Source: Diplonema papillatum (taxonomy: Eukaryota; Euglenozoa; Diplonemea; Diplonemida; Diplonemidae). From it: a DNA stretch of 64,000 nt. The notes beneath the pieces were generated by a model, which worked only from the letters and a program-made list of their open reading frames with translations, made no database searches and was not told the origin of the DNA. The translations under genes and the position numbers were made by a program. Within the stretch, counting starts at the first letter, position 1, and each line of letters begins with the position of its first letter. Where the stretch lies: positions 101,779 through 165,778 of the forward strand of contig JAPJBO010000502.1 in assembly GCA_030068145.1 (NCBI GenBank), given 5' to 3'. Of the stretch, positions 31,352 through 41,333 are shown piece by piece.

Positions 31352-31530
31352 TTTGTTTGTACGTGCCGGGGGAGGATTAGCCTGTTAGTGAGTGATAGTG
31401 AGTGAATATGATCGGTAGGCTAATCTTCTCCCAAACACGCTGCCAGCGTTCTCTTTCGTGTTTACAATTAATTGTTATTACGAAAAAAAGACCCCCGGGC
31501 TACGCCCGTTTAAATTCGAAGGTATATTCA
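31352..31530 (+). repeat. DIRS-like element blocks B (31352-31487) and A (31484-31530), right copies
   Basis: B and A are fused with a few shared A residues. Compared with the left end, the order of the blocks is swapped while orientation is kept. Confidence 0.9.
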
Positions 31531-31745
31531 AGATCGGGAACCGGGACCAGCCAGCCAGTAGTGGCTGCCACCAAATACTTGGTATCTGGTGGCCTTGGGT
31601 TTTGGGTTTTATGTTTCCATCTATGCCCCCCCCCCCGGCCGAACGGTACGGTACAGCGTTACAGCTCGTGTGCAGGAAACACACAAGCTTCGCAAAATTC
31701 CAACAGAATCTCGAGGCTTCACCAACCTTTACACCCTCAGCTACG

Positions 31746-32086
31746 ACACCTCCATTTTGACATCCGGAGATGTCCCCACCCTGGAAACCTTCAAACTTTG
31801 AGGGAGACACTTGAATTTCATTGTTTCGAGTTGTCCCCACCAGGGAGACACCTCTATTTTGACATCCGGAGATGTCCCCACCCTGGAAACCTTCAAACTT
31901 TGAGGGAGACACTTGAATTTCATTGTTTCGAGTTGTCCCCACCAAGGAGACACCTCTATTTTGACGTCCGGAGATGTCCCCACCCTGGAAACCTTCAAAC
32001 TTTGAGGGAGACACTTGAATTTCATTGTTTCGAGTTGTCCCCACCAAGGAGACACCTCGATTTTGACATCCGGAGATGTCCCCAGG
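31746..32086 (+). repeat. 102-bp tandem repeat, 3.3 copies
   Basis: The unit contains TTTTGACATCCGGAGATGTC, CCACCCTGGAAACCTTC and GAATTTCATTGTTTCGAG. The period is a multiple of three, so a frame stays open through it. The last, partial unit supplies the first possible ATG of the hAT ORF. Confidence 0.9.
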
Positions 32087-35000
32087 GGAGCATGCCGTTG
32101 GCAAAGAGCAGGCGCCTGTGTACGAGAACAGCATGCGACTGCAGTTGTACACCCCTCTCCCAGGAAGCGGGCTCGATGCCATCGTCCAACAGGCAGTAAA
32201 GGCACCGTTAGTGTCGGTCCGTAGAATCCGGTACGTGGTTGGCAACTGCCCAGTTACCGCGTTACGGGCAATCTTCTCTGGAAACGTTGCCAGGTCCGTG
32301 CTCCTGGTTGAAGCCGTTTCCGGCAAACGGACTGCGAGCCACTTTTTCGTCATCGAAGTGGCTCCAGCACGTTCACCAGCACGTCCTGAGAAGAAGACGA
32401 TGGTCGTCATGAAGGAAGGCATGCTCGTGCCAGAGCGGCCTCTGACGAGCAAACGTCCACTGCACACGCTAACAGGGGTCGCGTGTTTCGAGCCAGTTGG
32501 AGATGGGCTGATGATTTGCAAGATCTGCAAACAAGCTCTCATCAACGACCTCGTGGTAAAGAAGCCACCTCGCCTTGAATTCGCCAAAGGTGGGGTCAAG
32601 ATCCCAACCGGTTCCGCTGGGGAGAAGAAGCGAAGCGACCATGAGAAGTCGGAGTTTCACGTGGCCGCAAAAGAGGCTCTCCTCGCACCTTTGCTCCCGT
32701 GCGACCGGCTGCTGCAGACGCATGCATTGCGCAAAATGCAAACGACAAAGCCCGCCCCCCTGCCGAAGAAGTCGCCCGCAGCGTTGCCGTCTATTCCGGC
32801 TGAAGACGTCGCGCTCTACAACCTGCATGCCCGCATGTACGTTGGGGTGAAGAATGGCCTGAGCCACTCGGCCATGATCAAAGAACTTGCTGGCGAGCGC
32901 CTGCAGCACGTTTCTCTGGAGGCCAGGTACAATAACCGTACCGCTCTTCGAGAGCTTATTGGAATCTGGTCCGAGCTCTTGCTGAACCGGTTTCGGCAAC
33001 AGTTGCTGGCTGAAGGGCCTGAGAACCTGTCGCCCCTGTTTCTTGTGGTCGACGCATCGACCATGCCGCATGCAGGGGACGACGTGGTAGGCGTACGTGT
33101 GCGATACGCCGATGCCTCGGAACCCAGTCTTTTGAAGGAGACCTTCATTGGGCTTGTGCCAAACGTTCCGAAGGGGTCGGACAACGCGAGCGCGACTGGG
33201 GACGCCACGTACAAGGCAGTTACGAAGCTGCTCAACCCCCTCTCCGTCAGCATGTCGGACATTTATGGGTGGTGTTCCGACGACGGCGCGACTATGATAG
33301 GTCGAAATGAAGGGGTGATAGCGCTGATCGCTAAAAACAGCGGGCGCAAAAAAAAGGGCATCGCTAAAGCGCTCGATGCGGCTCACCTGCTTCAGACAAA
33401 GTTGAAGTTTGTTCTGGAAGATCCCGCTGTAAAGCAGATCACCAGCACCGTTCGGTCGGTGAATCGGATTTTCAAATCCAGCACGCTGATGCGCCGTACC
33501 CTTCGGGAAGCGTGCTCCGAAGCGGGGAAGACGGCGTTGAAACCGGATGGCAGCTGGCGAATTCGCTGGCTCAAGAAATGGGCAACGTCGATGACGAAAG
33601 CGTCTCGCATGCGCGACGCGTGGGCGAAATGCCTCAGCATGGAGTCAGTCGTCAGGCGGGCGCAGAAGAAGGGGAAGTCGGAAAAGCGGCAGAAGGTGAC
33701 GAAAAAACGGCTCCGGATTTCGAAGAAGCTGTGCGAGGAAAAATTCGTGACTGGCCTGAGGTACTTGTCTCAGCTATTCGGAGCCCTTGCGTGTCCGCAG
33801 CTGATTGGGCAGTTGGAGGCGGGTCAGGCCAGCCAGATTGCTGCCTACCTGCAGAAGGCGCAGCTCGCACTTGCGGTGATGAATGTCCCGGACGCGTACC
33901 TCAGCGTCCATCATCGTGCCATCTCGTTGCTGGTCCCGGAGACCGTCATGTCTGCCAACGTGCTAGACGCCGTCACCGTGCTGGATGTCGGTCTCCTGAA
34001 GGAACGTCTTGTCGACACCGATTACGGTGAGTCTGCATGGACGCGCATGTGCGAACTTGCGTACCCGAACGACAAGGAGCACAGCGCGCTGCTGAAAGAC
34101 TGGGGGAAGGTCAAGGAGGCCGCCCGGAGCACCAAACTTCTCTTCCTCGACTTCTGGAGGGCGCGTTTGGTGGAGTTGTCGGACCAGGGTTCTCGTGCCG
34201 CTCGTGTCCTTCAAGTGACACTCTGCACCGGGTGTGCCAGCAGCTGCGGCGTAGAGCGCGACTTCGGCGAAATGCGCTGGCGAGTTAGCGAGCTCAGAAA
34301 CCGGGTGGAGGTGGAAACAATCAGCCAAGAGATGCTGATATCGAAGAACGGTCCTCCACCGGCTGATGCTCACGACTTCCTGATGGATGGCATCCGGTTC
34401 TGGAACGTAAAGGACCGAAGGGATTGTGGCGGGCGCCCTAAAAAGGAGACCGACTCGGAGGCGGAGCGGAACCGGAAGACGTGGACATGGGTAGAGGCCA
34501 TGCATCGCCGAGGGCAAGACCCTGCCGTCCAGCGGACCGTCGACGAACTGCGTGAACGAGATCTCGCGCATTGGCTCGGGGTAAAGGGCCTCCGGGGTAA
34601 CATCGCAATTGCCAGCATCGTTGCGGTTCTGCTGACGGCTCGCGTGGCAGGTCCGACTGGGCAGCAGCCGGTGGCCCGCCCAAGCATCACTCCATCCGCG
34701 GTTTCTCGATCGCGAGTTACCCCAGACGCCAACGCAGCTACCTCATCGCCTGGGCAGCAGCCGAAAGCTCGAAGCACCCCTTCCGCGGGTGCTCGTTCAC
34801 GAGTTGCCCCAGCCGCCAACGCAGCTACGTCGTCGCCTGCCAACACTGCTCAATCAAGACCTGCCCCTTCTCGGCCAAGAGGGTCCATATCAGCCTCTGC
34901 AGCGCCGTCTGCCGTAGCAGCTCCATCGCAGCCTGCATCTGCTTCGCCTATTCTGCTCCCTGTTGTTACGGCTTCAGCGAAAAGAAAGCAAACCCACCAG

Positions 35001-35342
35001 CCCGATACACTGCGAACACACAAACGCCTCCGCACGACATCGGCCACTAAACCCGCCCCGTCAACAACTGACAAGCGTTCCTCAGCAGCTGTTCCCGCAG
35101 TCCCACAAGGCAAACGCACGACACCGGCCACTAAACCCGCCCCGTCAACAACTGACAATCGTTCCTCAGCAGCTGTTCCCGCAGTCCCACAAGGCAAACG
35201 AAAACGTGCCTCGTCATGCCCGCCCTCTTGTCCGCCGCCCAAGGCCATAAAGCGAAGCAACGTGTCGTCGTCATCATCATCATCATCATCATCATCAGCA
35301 TCATCATCATGTTCATCGTCGTCGTCGTCATCGTCGTCTTAG
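32076..35342 (+). CDS. hAT-like transposase, intact 1088-aa ORF
   Basis: Residues ~148-195 form a C2H2-type finger (C148, C151, H189, H195) as in BED/TTF fingers. FLVVDAST (D326) and YGWCSDDGATMIGRNEGV (D402/403) fit the first two acidic residues of the RNase-H-like core, with DAAHLL following. Near 720-755, SSCGVERDFGEMRWRVSELR is the hAT C-terminal dimerisation motif with the third acidic residue. The last ~240 residues are a Pro/Ser/Ala tail with two copies of a ~28-residue repeat (TKPAPSTTD.RSSAAVPAVP) and a poly-Ser end. The ATG at 32076 lies in a tandem repeat; MRLQ about 19 codons on is an alternative. An intact frame suggests an active or domesticated transposase. Confidence 0.8.
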   Translation: MSPGEHAVGKEQAPVYENSMRLQLYTPLPGSGLDAIVQQAVKAPLVSVRRIRYVVGNCPVTALRAIFSGNVARSVLLVEAVSGKRTASHFFVIEVAPARSPARPEKKTMVVMKEGMLVPERPLTSKRPLHTLTGVACFEPVGDGLMICKICKQALINDLVVKKPPRLEFAKGGVKIPTGSAGEKKRSDHEKSEFHVAAKEALLAPLLPCDRLLQTHALRKMQTTKPAPLPKKSPAALPSIPAEDVALYNLHARMYVGVKNGLSHSAMIKELAGERLQHVSLEARYNNRTALRELIGIWSELLLNRFRQQLLAEGPENLSPLFLVVDASTMPHAGDDVVGVRVRYADASEPSLLKETFIGLVPNVPKGSDNASATGDATYKAVTKLLNPLSVSMSDIYGWCSDDGATMIGRNEGVIALIAKNSGRKKKGIAKALDAAHLLQTKLKFVLEDPAVKQITSTVRSVNRIFKSSTLMRRTLREACSEAGKTALKPDGSWRIRWLKKWATSMTKASRMRDAWAKCLSMESVVRRAQKKGKSEKRQKVTKKRLRISKKLCEEKFVTGLRYLSQLFGALACPQLIGQLEAGQASQIAAYLQKAQLALAVMNVPDAYLSVHHRAISLLVPETVMSANVLDAVTVLDVGLLKERLVDTDYGESAWTRMCELAYPNDKEHSALLKDWGKVKEAARSTKLLFLDFWRARLVELSDQGSRAARVLQVTLCTGCASSCGVERDFGEMRWRVSELRNRVEVETISQEMLISKNGPPPADAHDFLMDGIRFWNVKDRRDCGGRPKKETDSEAERNRKTWTWVEAMHRRGQDPAVQRTVDELRERDLAHWLGVKGLRGNIAIASIVAVLLTARVAGPTGQQPVARPSITPSAVSRSRVTPDANAATSSPGQQPKARSTPSAGARSRVAPAANAATSSPANTAQSRPAPSRPRGSISASAAPSAVAAPSQPASASPILLPVVTASAKRKQTHQPDTLRTHKRLRTTSATKPAPSTTDKRSSAAVPAVPQGKRTTPATKPAPSTTDNRSSAAVPAVPQGKRKRASSCPPSCPPPKAIKRSNVSSSSSSSSSSSASSSCSSSSSSSSS

Positions 35343-36454
35343 CCATACTGCCGTACGTACCCCGAGTCCATTGGTACATAAAATAGAACTGTTCTGTTTT
35401 TCAATGTGCCGTAAAAAAAATCATTTTTGGTAAAACGAAGACGGCTTGCTTGCTAGGACTTTTCACTTTGGTTCTCACCCTGACCTGGAACTGGGGAAAA
35501 TTGAAAGCACAGCTTCGGAGTTTCTTTCCTTGTCTTGCCGTTCGGGACGTTGTCCGCAAGCATACTCTGCCTCTGATGATAGATAATGTCGAATGTTCCG
35601 GCCATCCCATACGAGTTGAAGGTTCGGAGGGGTAACTTGCGGGGAATGATTGTATTTTGATATTCCCGCAAATATACGCCACATACTGTAATATTGTATA
35701 GTTTTCGGGACATCCACTAGAAGCACTGGGTTTCCGAAGATCAACGCGAAAAAACGCCGAAGGCGTACCTTGGCGTACCGTCCGGGGGGCTTGGCCCCCC
35801 GGACCCCCCATTCTGCAAACTTTCACAAAATCCGTGAGGTGGGCCTCGAATTCTTCTAAGTACAAACGCTCCCTTCTTCTTGGAAGAGACGCACGTAATT
35901 TGTGGTCCCGTCTATTTGGCACGGTTCTCTTCATCGGAGCTGAACGCGAGCACATTCGCCGAAAAAGGTCTGCTACATGGGCCAGCAAAGAAATGTCACC
36001 AACCAGTGGGTCTATTCCCGTCCTTTCCATTGAAAATCTGTGGGTTCCACGCCCGGTGCCCCGCATCTGGCAAAGACCCACGAACCACGCACATGTTTTT
36101 TGGTCCCCGGGTCTATTTTTCACGGTTCTCTGCATCGGGATCAGAAAATCGTCGAAAAGGTCCGTTATGCGGACCAAGGAAAAATCCAACCTTTTTCCAG
36201 ATTTCCAAAATGCCTCTTCTATTCAAGGTACCTCCTGTATTCAACCCCCCCCCCAGTAACTTGAATTTTGACTCCTTCACCGAAGGCAATGCTTCGACTC
36301 CGGCGAACTCCGATGAACGGGGCTCCTTCAAAGACGAATCTGATGCCTACCCTCGACTGTCTGCTCGTTCCAGTGCCATAGCGCAATAATGTGATACACA
36401 AAACCTTACTCGAACTACTCGTCACTCGACACACCGAAGCAAACCCCTATGGAA
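35343..36454. other. No gene; G/C hairpin copy 3 and an imperfect ~200-bp repeat
   Basis: 35774-35812 is the third GGGGGGC...GCCCCCCGGACCCCCC hairpin. GTCTATTTGGCACGGTTCTC at ~35910 and GTCTATTTTTCACGGTTCTC at ~36110 begin two diverged copies of a ~200-bp unit. Confidence 0.6.
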
Positions 36455-36600
36455 AAAAAACGATCGTTTTTTTTTCACGATCGTTTTTCTTTAGGCCAAA
36501 ATCACGAATTCTCGTAAACGAATATAGTGAAAAAAAGTTTTTTTTTCTTCACTATAGTGAAAAAAAAACTTTTTTTTTTCACTATAGTGAATTTCTTTTT
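36455..36600. repeat. CGATCGTTTT / AGTGAAAAAA palindrome array, right copy
   Basis: Mirror-ordered partner of 26880-27010: AAACGATCG first, then three back-to-back TATAGTGAAAAAA/TTTTTTCACTATA hairpins. Confidence 0.55.
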
Positions 36601-36785
36601 TCACCATTTTTTTGGCCGAAAGTGGTCAAGAACAGGTCAAAAGTGCAGTTGTATGCAGTTCCGGCTAAATAATGCTGAACCACGCCCCCCCCACCCAAAC
36701 ACACTACCAAACCAGCACTATCCGGTAGTGTGGCAAACCTGGCACCTGCCAGTTCAAAAAACTTCCATCGTGAGAGAAAAAAAGT

Positions 36786-37062
36786 CTCTCACTGGTCAAA
36801 TGTGGTCGGCCCCACTGTGCGTTCGTTTCTTGTTTTTCGGGTTTCGGGGGCCTTTCCGAGGTCCCTCGGGGGTGGAAAAGGCCTCTCGGCAGGGAAAACG
36901 GTCGCCACTCGGGACCCCTTCGGGGCCCCTCGTGGCGACCGTTTTCCCTGCCTCGAGGCCTTTTCCACCCCCTCGGGACCTCTACAAGGCCCCCTCAACC
37001 CGAAAAACAAAAACTCACTACAGTGGGTTTTCCCCAATTTCTCCCACTTTGACCAGTGAGAG
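36786..37062. mobile_element. 277-nt foldback (hairpin) element
   Basis: The two ~138-nt arms are nearly exact inverted copies. Both start CTCTCACTGGTCAAA and contain TTTTTCGGGTT, GGGGGTGGAAAAGGCCTC and CAGGGAAAACGGTCGCCAC, with a GGACCCCTTCGGGGCC centre. It could form a very stable RNA or DNA hairpin, or be a foldback MITE. Confidence 0.85.
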
Positions 37063-37798
37063 AACGTATATTCCTATGATTCTTATGATGATAGGTCCAC
37101 GGTTTTGGTGTGCACCGCCGTGCTTACAACAACATTTTTAGCGTTATTTTTAGCAACATCGCGCCGAAGGCGCGGCGGAAAATTTGGGCAAAAATAACTC
37201 CGCCCCCCATTTATCATGTGTGGGCAACTCTTAGCTCGTGTGTGATACTCAACTGTCAAACAGGACCTTGGCCCGGTAAGCACAGTGGCTGCCGACCCGC
37301 AGCTGAACGCAATTGAACGGCAGCGGCTGGGTCTCAGCAGCGGAGGCTCAGCAGCCTTCCAGCACCTTCAGCACACTGCTAAACACCACACCCCCCACCT
37401 ATATTTACTTTGAACACCGTTTTTTGAACTTTTTTTTTTTTTCCCCCGGCCAAGTCCGGTTTGCAGATTTAGACCGTCGGTCTAAATCTGCAACAGAAAC
37501 TAATCCCCTGAACAAGTCAGATTTGACTCGCCACAGAATTCTACGGGGGTGCCGATACGGTCCCGTGACAGAACTACGCGATTCCTAAAAAATTTTGCGG
37601 AAAATCCCAAAATTGTGCCTCCTCCTGGCGGAAACGACGAATCATTTTCCGAGAAAAAAAACACCCAAAGTGGGACGACCAAAAGAGTCATGGTTGAGTG
37701 CACTGACGGCTATGCTACTTGTGCCAAAAATCGTTTTTGTTTGTTTTTCCACAAATCCGAAATAATTCTTCTCTTCTTTCCTCGCGAACCACCAAAAT
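37063..37798. other. No confident gene
   Basis: Short frames only. A palindromic pair TTTAGACCGTCGGTCTAAAT is at 37466-37485. Confidence 0.4.
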
Positions 37799-37838
37799 GG
37801 TCGCTGGTTCGATTCCTCGCGGTGTCGAGCGTTTTGGA
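37799..37838 (+). repeat. tRNA B-box-like fragment
   Basis: GGTCGCTGGTTCGATTCCTC contains GGTTCGATTCC, a perfect RNA polymerase III B box, without an upstream A box. Probably a 5'-truncated SINE head. Confidence 0.4.
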
Positions 37839-37964
37839 GCTCGTAGTGCGTGTTCTGCTACAGTGGTGGTGTAGCGGGGGCCAAACCGCAGATTTCCTGA
37901 CGGGTCACGCGAACTTCCGGAGGATGGTTCAAATACAGAAAATGAAATCGCCCGCGTTTTTTTC

Positions 37965-38140
37965 GCCCGTGGTCTAACGGTAGCACGCCCACTTTGTGGT
38001 TCTGGGGGTACTTGGTTCGATCCCTGCGAGGAGTGTTTTTTGAGGACCGAAAATCGGCCCAAAAACGTCTAAAGTGCCATCTGGGGGTCAGATTTTTGGC
38101 TATTTCGAGTTCCAAAAGGGTGCCGATGGCGGAAATGATG
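37965..38140 (+). mobile_element. tRNA-derived SINE
   Basis: A tRNA-like head has an A box (TGGTCTAACGGTAGCACG) and B box (GGTTCGATCCC at 38014-38024) about 38 bases apart. An unrelated body follows (GTCTAAAGTGCCATCTGGGG, then TTTGGCTA and GGGTGCCGATGG). The acceptor stem does not close, so it is not a working tRNA. The body is shared with the copy in the intron at 2902-3022. Confidence 0.75.
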
Positions 38141-38191
38141 AAAAATAAGTGCAAAGATGAGGGTTCTGTCTGTGTTGGCAAAGAGCTAAAT

Positions 38192-38219
38192 ATCACTCAT
38201 TCCACGAAAACGTGTCATA
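38192..38219 (+). repeat. Short dispersed repeat, partner at 23377-23406
   Basis: ATCACTCATTCCACGAAAA then GTGTCATA is shared with one mismatch; it follows the SINE body by about 50 bp here. Confidence 0.6.
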
Positions 38220-38734
38220 GATTTTGCTTCCTCATTTCCGCCATGTTTAGGTCAAATTTTGAGCAAAATTCGGAATTTTCTTGTTGGGATGGAAAGAGCC
38301 ATCCACGGCAATTCTGATCGATTCCGGGGTCGCCGACCCTCAAAAGTCTCATGAACACAGACGTATTGGGCTCAAACTACCCTGCACGAGACTTGGGCAC
38401 GTGCCTCGCGTAGGGCAGCTGGGCCTGTGACCCGCTTTGAGAACCCTGGAGTCCGGCATGTGTGCCATTTACGGGATACATGTCGGCTTCCTACTTATGG
38501 GGGGCCAAGGTAGGCACTCTCACCTCAAAACCGGACCAACCACAATGCCGACAAGTGTATTCGTGACCTGTCTGCAGAACAGTGTTCAGACTTCAGATGT
38601 GTGCAGAATGCACATACGGTAGGTAAATCTTTTTGGGGTCCATGCTGCGAGCCAGTCTGAGGAATGCCACGCACGGTGTCACAGGCGGTACAGCTTCATT
38701 TCTATTACACCCACGCAGGAGGAGCAAAGCATAC

Positions 38735-39361
38735 CGGCACGCCAAGGTGGCACTCATTGTAGTCGAAGAGAGCTTCGAGCACACTGATGAAGAGGCCGCT
38801 GTCACCACGGATGCGTCGCCGACGTGGCCGAAGCGAGCTCTCGCTCGTTGGGACCGGTGTCAACGGAATTCTCTTGCTTTGGATGCGGTTCGTGCACGAA
38901 ACTGCACGGACGCCAACAGTCAGCATAGTGAAGCAAGAGATGAGGAATATGTACAGAAGAAAGAGAAAGAAGAGCTTGTGATTGAGCACCCCGACACAGT
39001 TGTTGACCCAAGGGCAAAAGTGATCCATGCGTGCCACACAGCGATCTGTCGATGAGTCGTGGTGTGCTCGGGGCGGTTTGTAGCTGCCACATCGTGTGCA
39101 CCAGCTTTTGTAAGGGTAGGGGTTCGGTGGGTCATTCCGCTCGCCATCCTCCTTGTCGGGCAGTGGCCTCGCCCCTGGAGGGACAGCACCTGGATTCGTG
39201 AGCATCGCGCGCAAGTGGCTCATGCAGCTAAGGGCACCCAGTGCGATCATGGTGCTCATCAGAACCACACCCTCCGTTGACACGCCAAGCCAATGGTAGA
39301 CCATGTTAACGACGACAACGACTGCGTAAAGTATCAGAAAATATGTGATGACCGCCATCAT
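38735..39361 (-). CDS. DHHC palmitoyltransferase, N-terminal exon with altered zinc motif
   Basis: From the ATG at 39361: transmembrane helices at ~4-24 and ~32-53, TNPGAVPP (~55-62), then the Cys-rich domain at ~88-123 (CTRCGSYKPPRAHH ... RMDHFCPWVNNCVG), and a third helix (FFLFLLYIFLISCFTML). These enzymes attach palmitate to membrane-protein cysteines. Odd points: the usual HHCSxCxxC reads HHDSSTDRC, losing two zinc ligands, and DHHC is DHFC; the catalytic Cys116 remains. The frame runs to 38705 but a GTATGC donor at 38734 would end the exon in phase 0. The missing fourth helix and C-terminus match the exon at 17001-17273 on the same strand. It may be a diverged enzyme or a decaying gene. 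Earlier exons are possible. Confidence 0.75.
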
Positions 39362-41333
39362 CAAGCCGCAGCAGTCGGCCGACTGAGTGTTGTATTTTTA
39401 GAGCTTAGAGCATTGGTAGTATTAGACACTCATCACGAATCCAAGATGTTGACTCGCTTTTCATATGAAACGTGAAAGGGCAGAGAATACAATTATGCTT
39501 GGAATGGTCTGGTTCGTCAGGTAGATGTTGCGTGCTAACGATGAGAATCCGTTCAGGGAGAGAGCCGCTACATCGAACCGAGGTATCTACCCTACTTGTC
39601 ACTGTGGCTCGTTAGAACACACTGAAGCGCAGACAACAAAGCATACCAACCACATTTTGGCATTGGGCCTCGTGCCAAATGCCACCTGCTTTACCATTAC
39701 GAGATGAGGATCGATGAGGACACCAGCCCAACCCGCCTTTCTGCCCTCCTGCTGAATACACGGTGCACTAGTCAAGGACTTTTTTGACTTTGACTAGTGG
39801 TTTTACTAGTCAAAATTTTGACTAGTAAAATGACTAGTGCCACTAGTAAAAATGACTAGTGCACTAGTAAAAATGACTAGTGATTTAGACAAAATCCACC
39901 TAACCTGGACCCAAGTCCTGGGTGTTTTGAGAGTTTTCGAGGGGTTTCACGGCACTAACGTGACCACCGGTGCCCAGACACCACAAACCACCTGGGCAAC
40001 CCCAGTTTTCGCGAGAGACAGGCCGAGTTGCGAGGTTCTTGGGAAAGTCCCTGAGCTTGTATGGCTTAGCAAACATAGTGCAAACGACAGTGCTATCCCT
40101 ACACGGTGAGGTCAGAGACATGTCGTGACAGGTCTCAGACACTGGACATAATGCGGGCTTCCGACCACATTCAAACTCTGGTCCGTAGATTCTGCTTGTC
40201 GCTCATGGCGCTCCTATCGCCTTGGCATCGCACCGGACACAGTGCATTTACAGTAGTGGGTTCCCTAAAACCCACGAAGAAATGAGAGATGGTCGGCAGG
40301 TCTTCTTGCCGAGCTTCCCAACATGAATGTGCAACACTGTCGCTCGCTCCTCGATCGGCACAGATCTCCCATTGCTATTCCCCCTGGAGGTAGTACACCG
40401 ATACGGCTCCCCGCATCCCGTTGTTTCGCGAGCCTCCGTCGAGGAGACCGCCGTCTGCGGCAAGGGTAGTTCGTCCCTCGCCATCCATTCTCTCTTCTCC
40501 CCGCTCTCGACGCCGGGTGTCAGCGTCAGGCTGTCGGTTGCAACTGTTGCTGTGCACTACTGACAAGTTCATAATCTGAACCCGAAGATATCAGAGCACC
40601 GCCCCCGTGGTGCCCCCGTTCACCAGGAGGGGAATTCCTCCGCATACGTGGCAGACCGACGGTGTGCGAAGTAGGGGATCTCCTGCGACTCGGGGAGGTG
40701 CGGTCGTAGAGTGGGATCTCCGCCCCAGTTATTTCCGTCCCCGCCTCACGTTGCCGTCGGCCGCCGTCGCAGCTCGTTCGTGCGCCCGCAGTCCGGCTGT
40801 GGTTACGGTGGTGCCTCTCGTCCCGCTGAACTGTTTGCATGCAAGGCTTTGTGTTGCGCACATTCCACAAATAGTGCCCCGTTGCTCACTGCTATGTGCT
40901 CCGCTTTCTAGTGTTGGAGGCTCTCTCCCACTGCGTGCTTCGAGACTTCCTCTTTCAGTCTTCTACTGTGGCGCGCGCGTAGTGTGCCAGTCAACACGTC
41001 GTGGTGCTTTGTCCGGGCATTTCGAATGCCTGGAAGTCACGTTTCTTTGTCTTTTCGGGACGTGCAGACGACCATTGAGCCCACCGATCAACTGCTCAAA
41101 GCTTTCGTCGGGTGGGACACCAGCAGGTTCTGGTTTCTACTGCCGCACAGTAAAGTGAATCGCGTAGCCGGTGTACTATTTGTGGAAACAGCTTCTTTCG
41201 CATCTTCGATTGTTCACATACGACGATAGAAATCACCGCCTCGGATTAGCTTGAATCACAACGCACTGTCTATCGGGTATTGGGAGCTACTAGTAGTAAG
41301 TGCGGAAGAGCATGAGGCAGGCAAGCTGTATAA

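Larger units (their letters stand above)
27524..31530 (-). mobile_element. Tyrosine-recombinase (DIRS-like) retrotransposon
   Basis: Transcribed leftward: a gag-like ORF with zinc finger (31349-30369), a tyrosine recombinase (30134-29435, one frameshift), reverse transcriptase (to 28053) and RNase H (28215-27772). It has terminal direct repeats but no LTR integrase or aspartic protease. Two repeat blocks occur at each end in permuted order: A (47 bp) then B (136 bp) on the left, B then A on the right, all in the same orientation. The recombinase lies upstream of the RT, unlike the usual gag-RT-RH-YR order. Frameshifts suggest it is recently dead or uses frameshifting. Confidence 0.85.

Noticed and set aside
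27571..31487. Ordinary LTR retrotransposon
   Set aside because: No aspartic protease or DDE integrase; a tyrosine recombinase is present and the terminal blocks are permuted.
37965..38036. Functional tRNA gene
   Set aside because: A and B boxes are present but the acceptor stem does not pair and the transcript continues into a repeated body; a SINE head fits better.
40526..41229. Overlapping ORFs on both strands inside the 3.6-kb element (114, 183 and 81 codons)
   Set aside because: No recognisable domain and mutually exclusive frames; possibly remnants of captured sequence, not supportable as genes.
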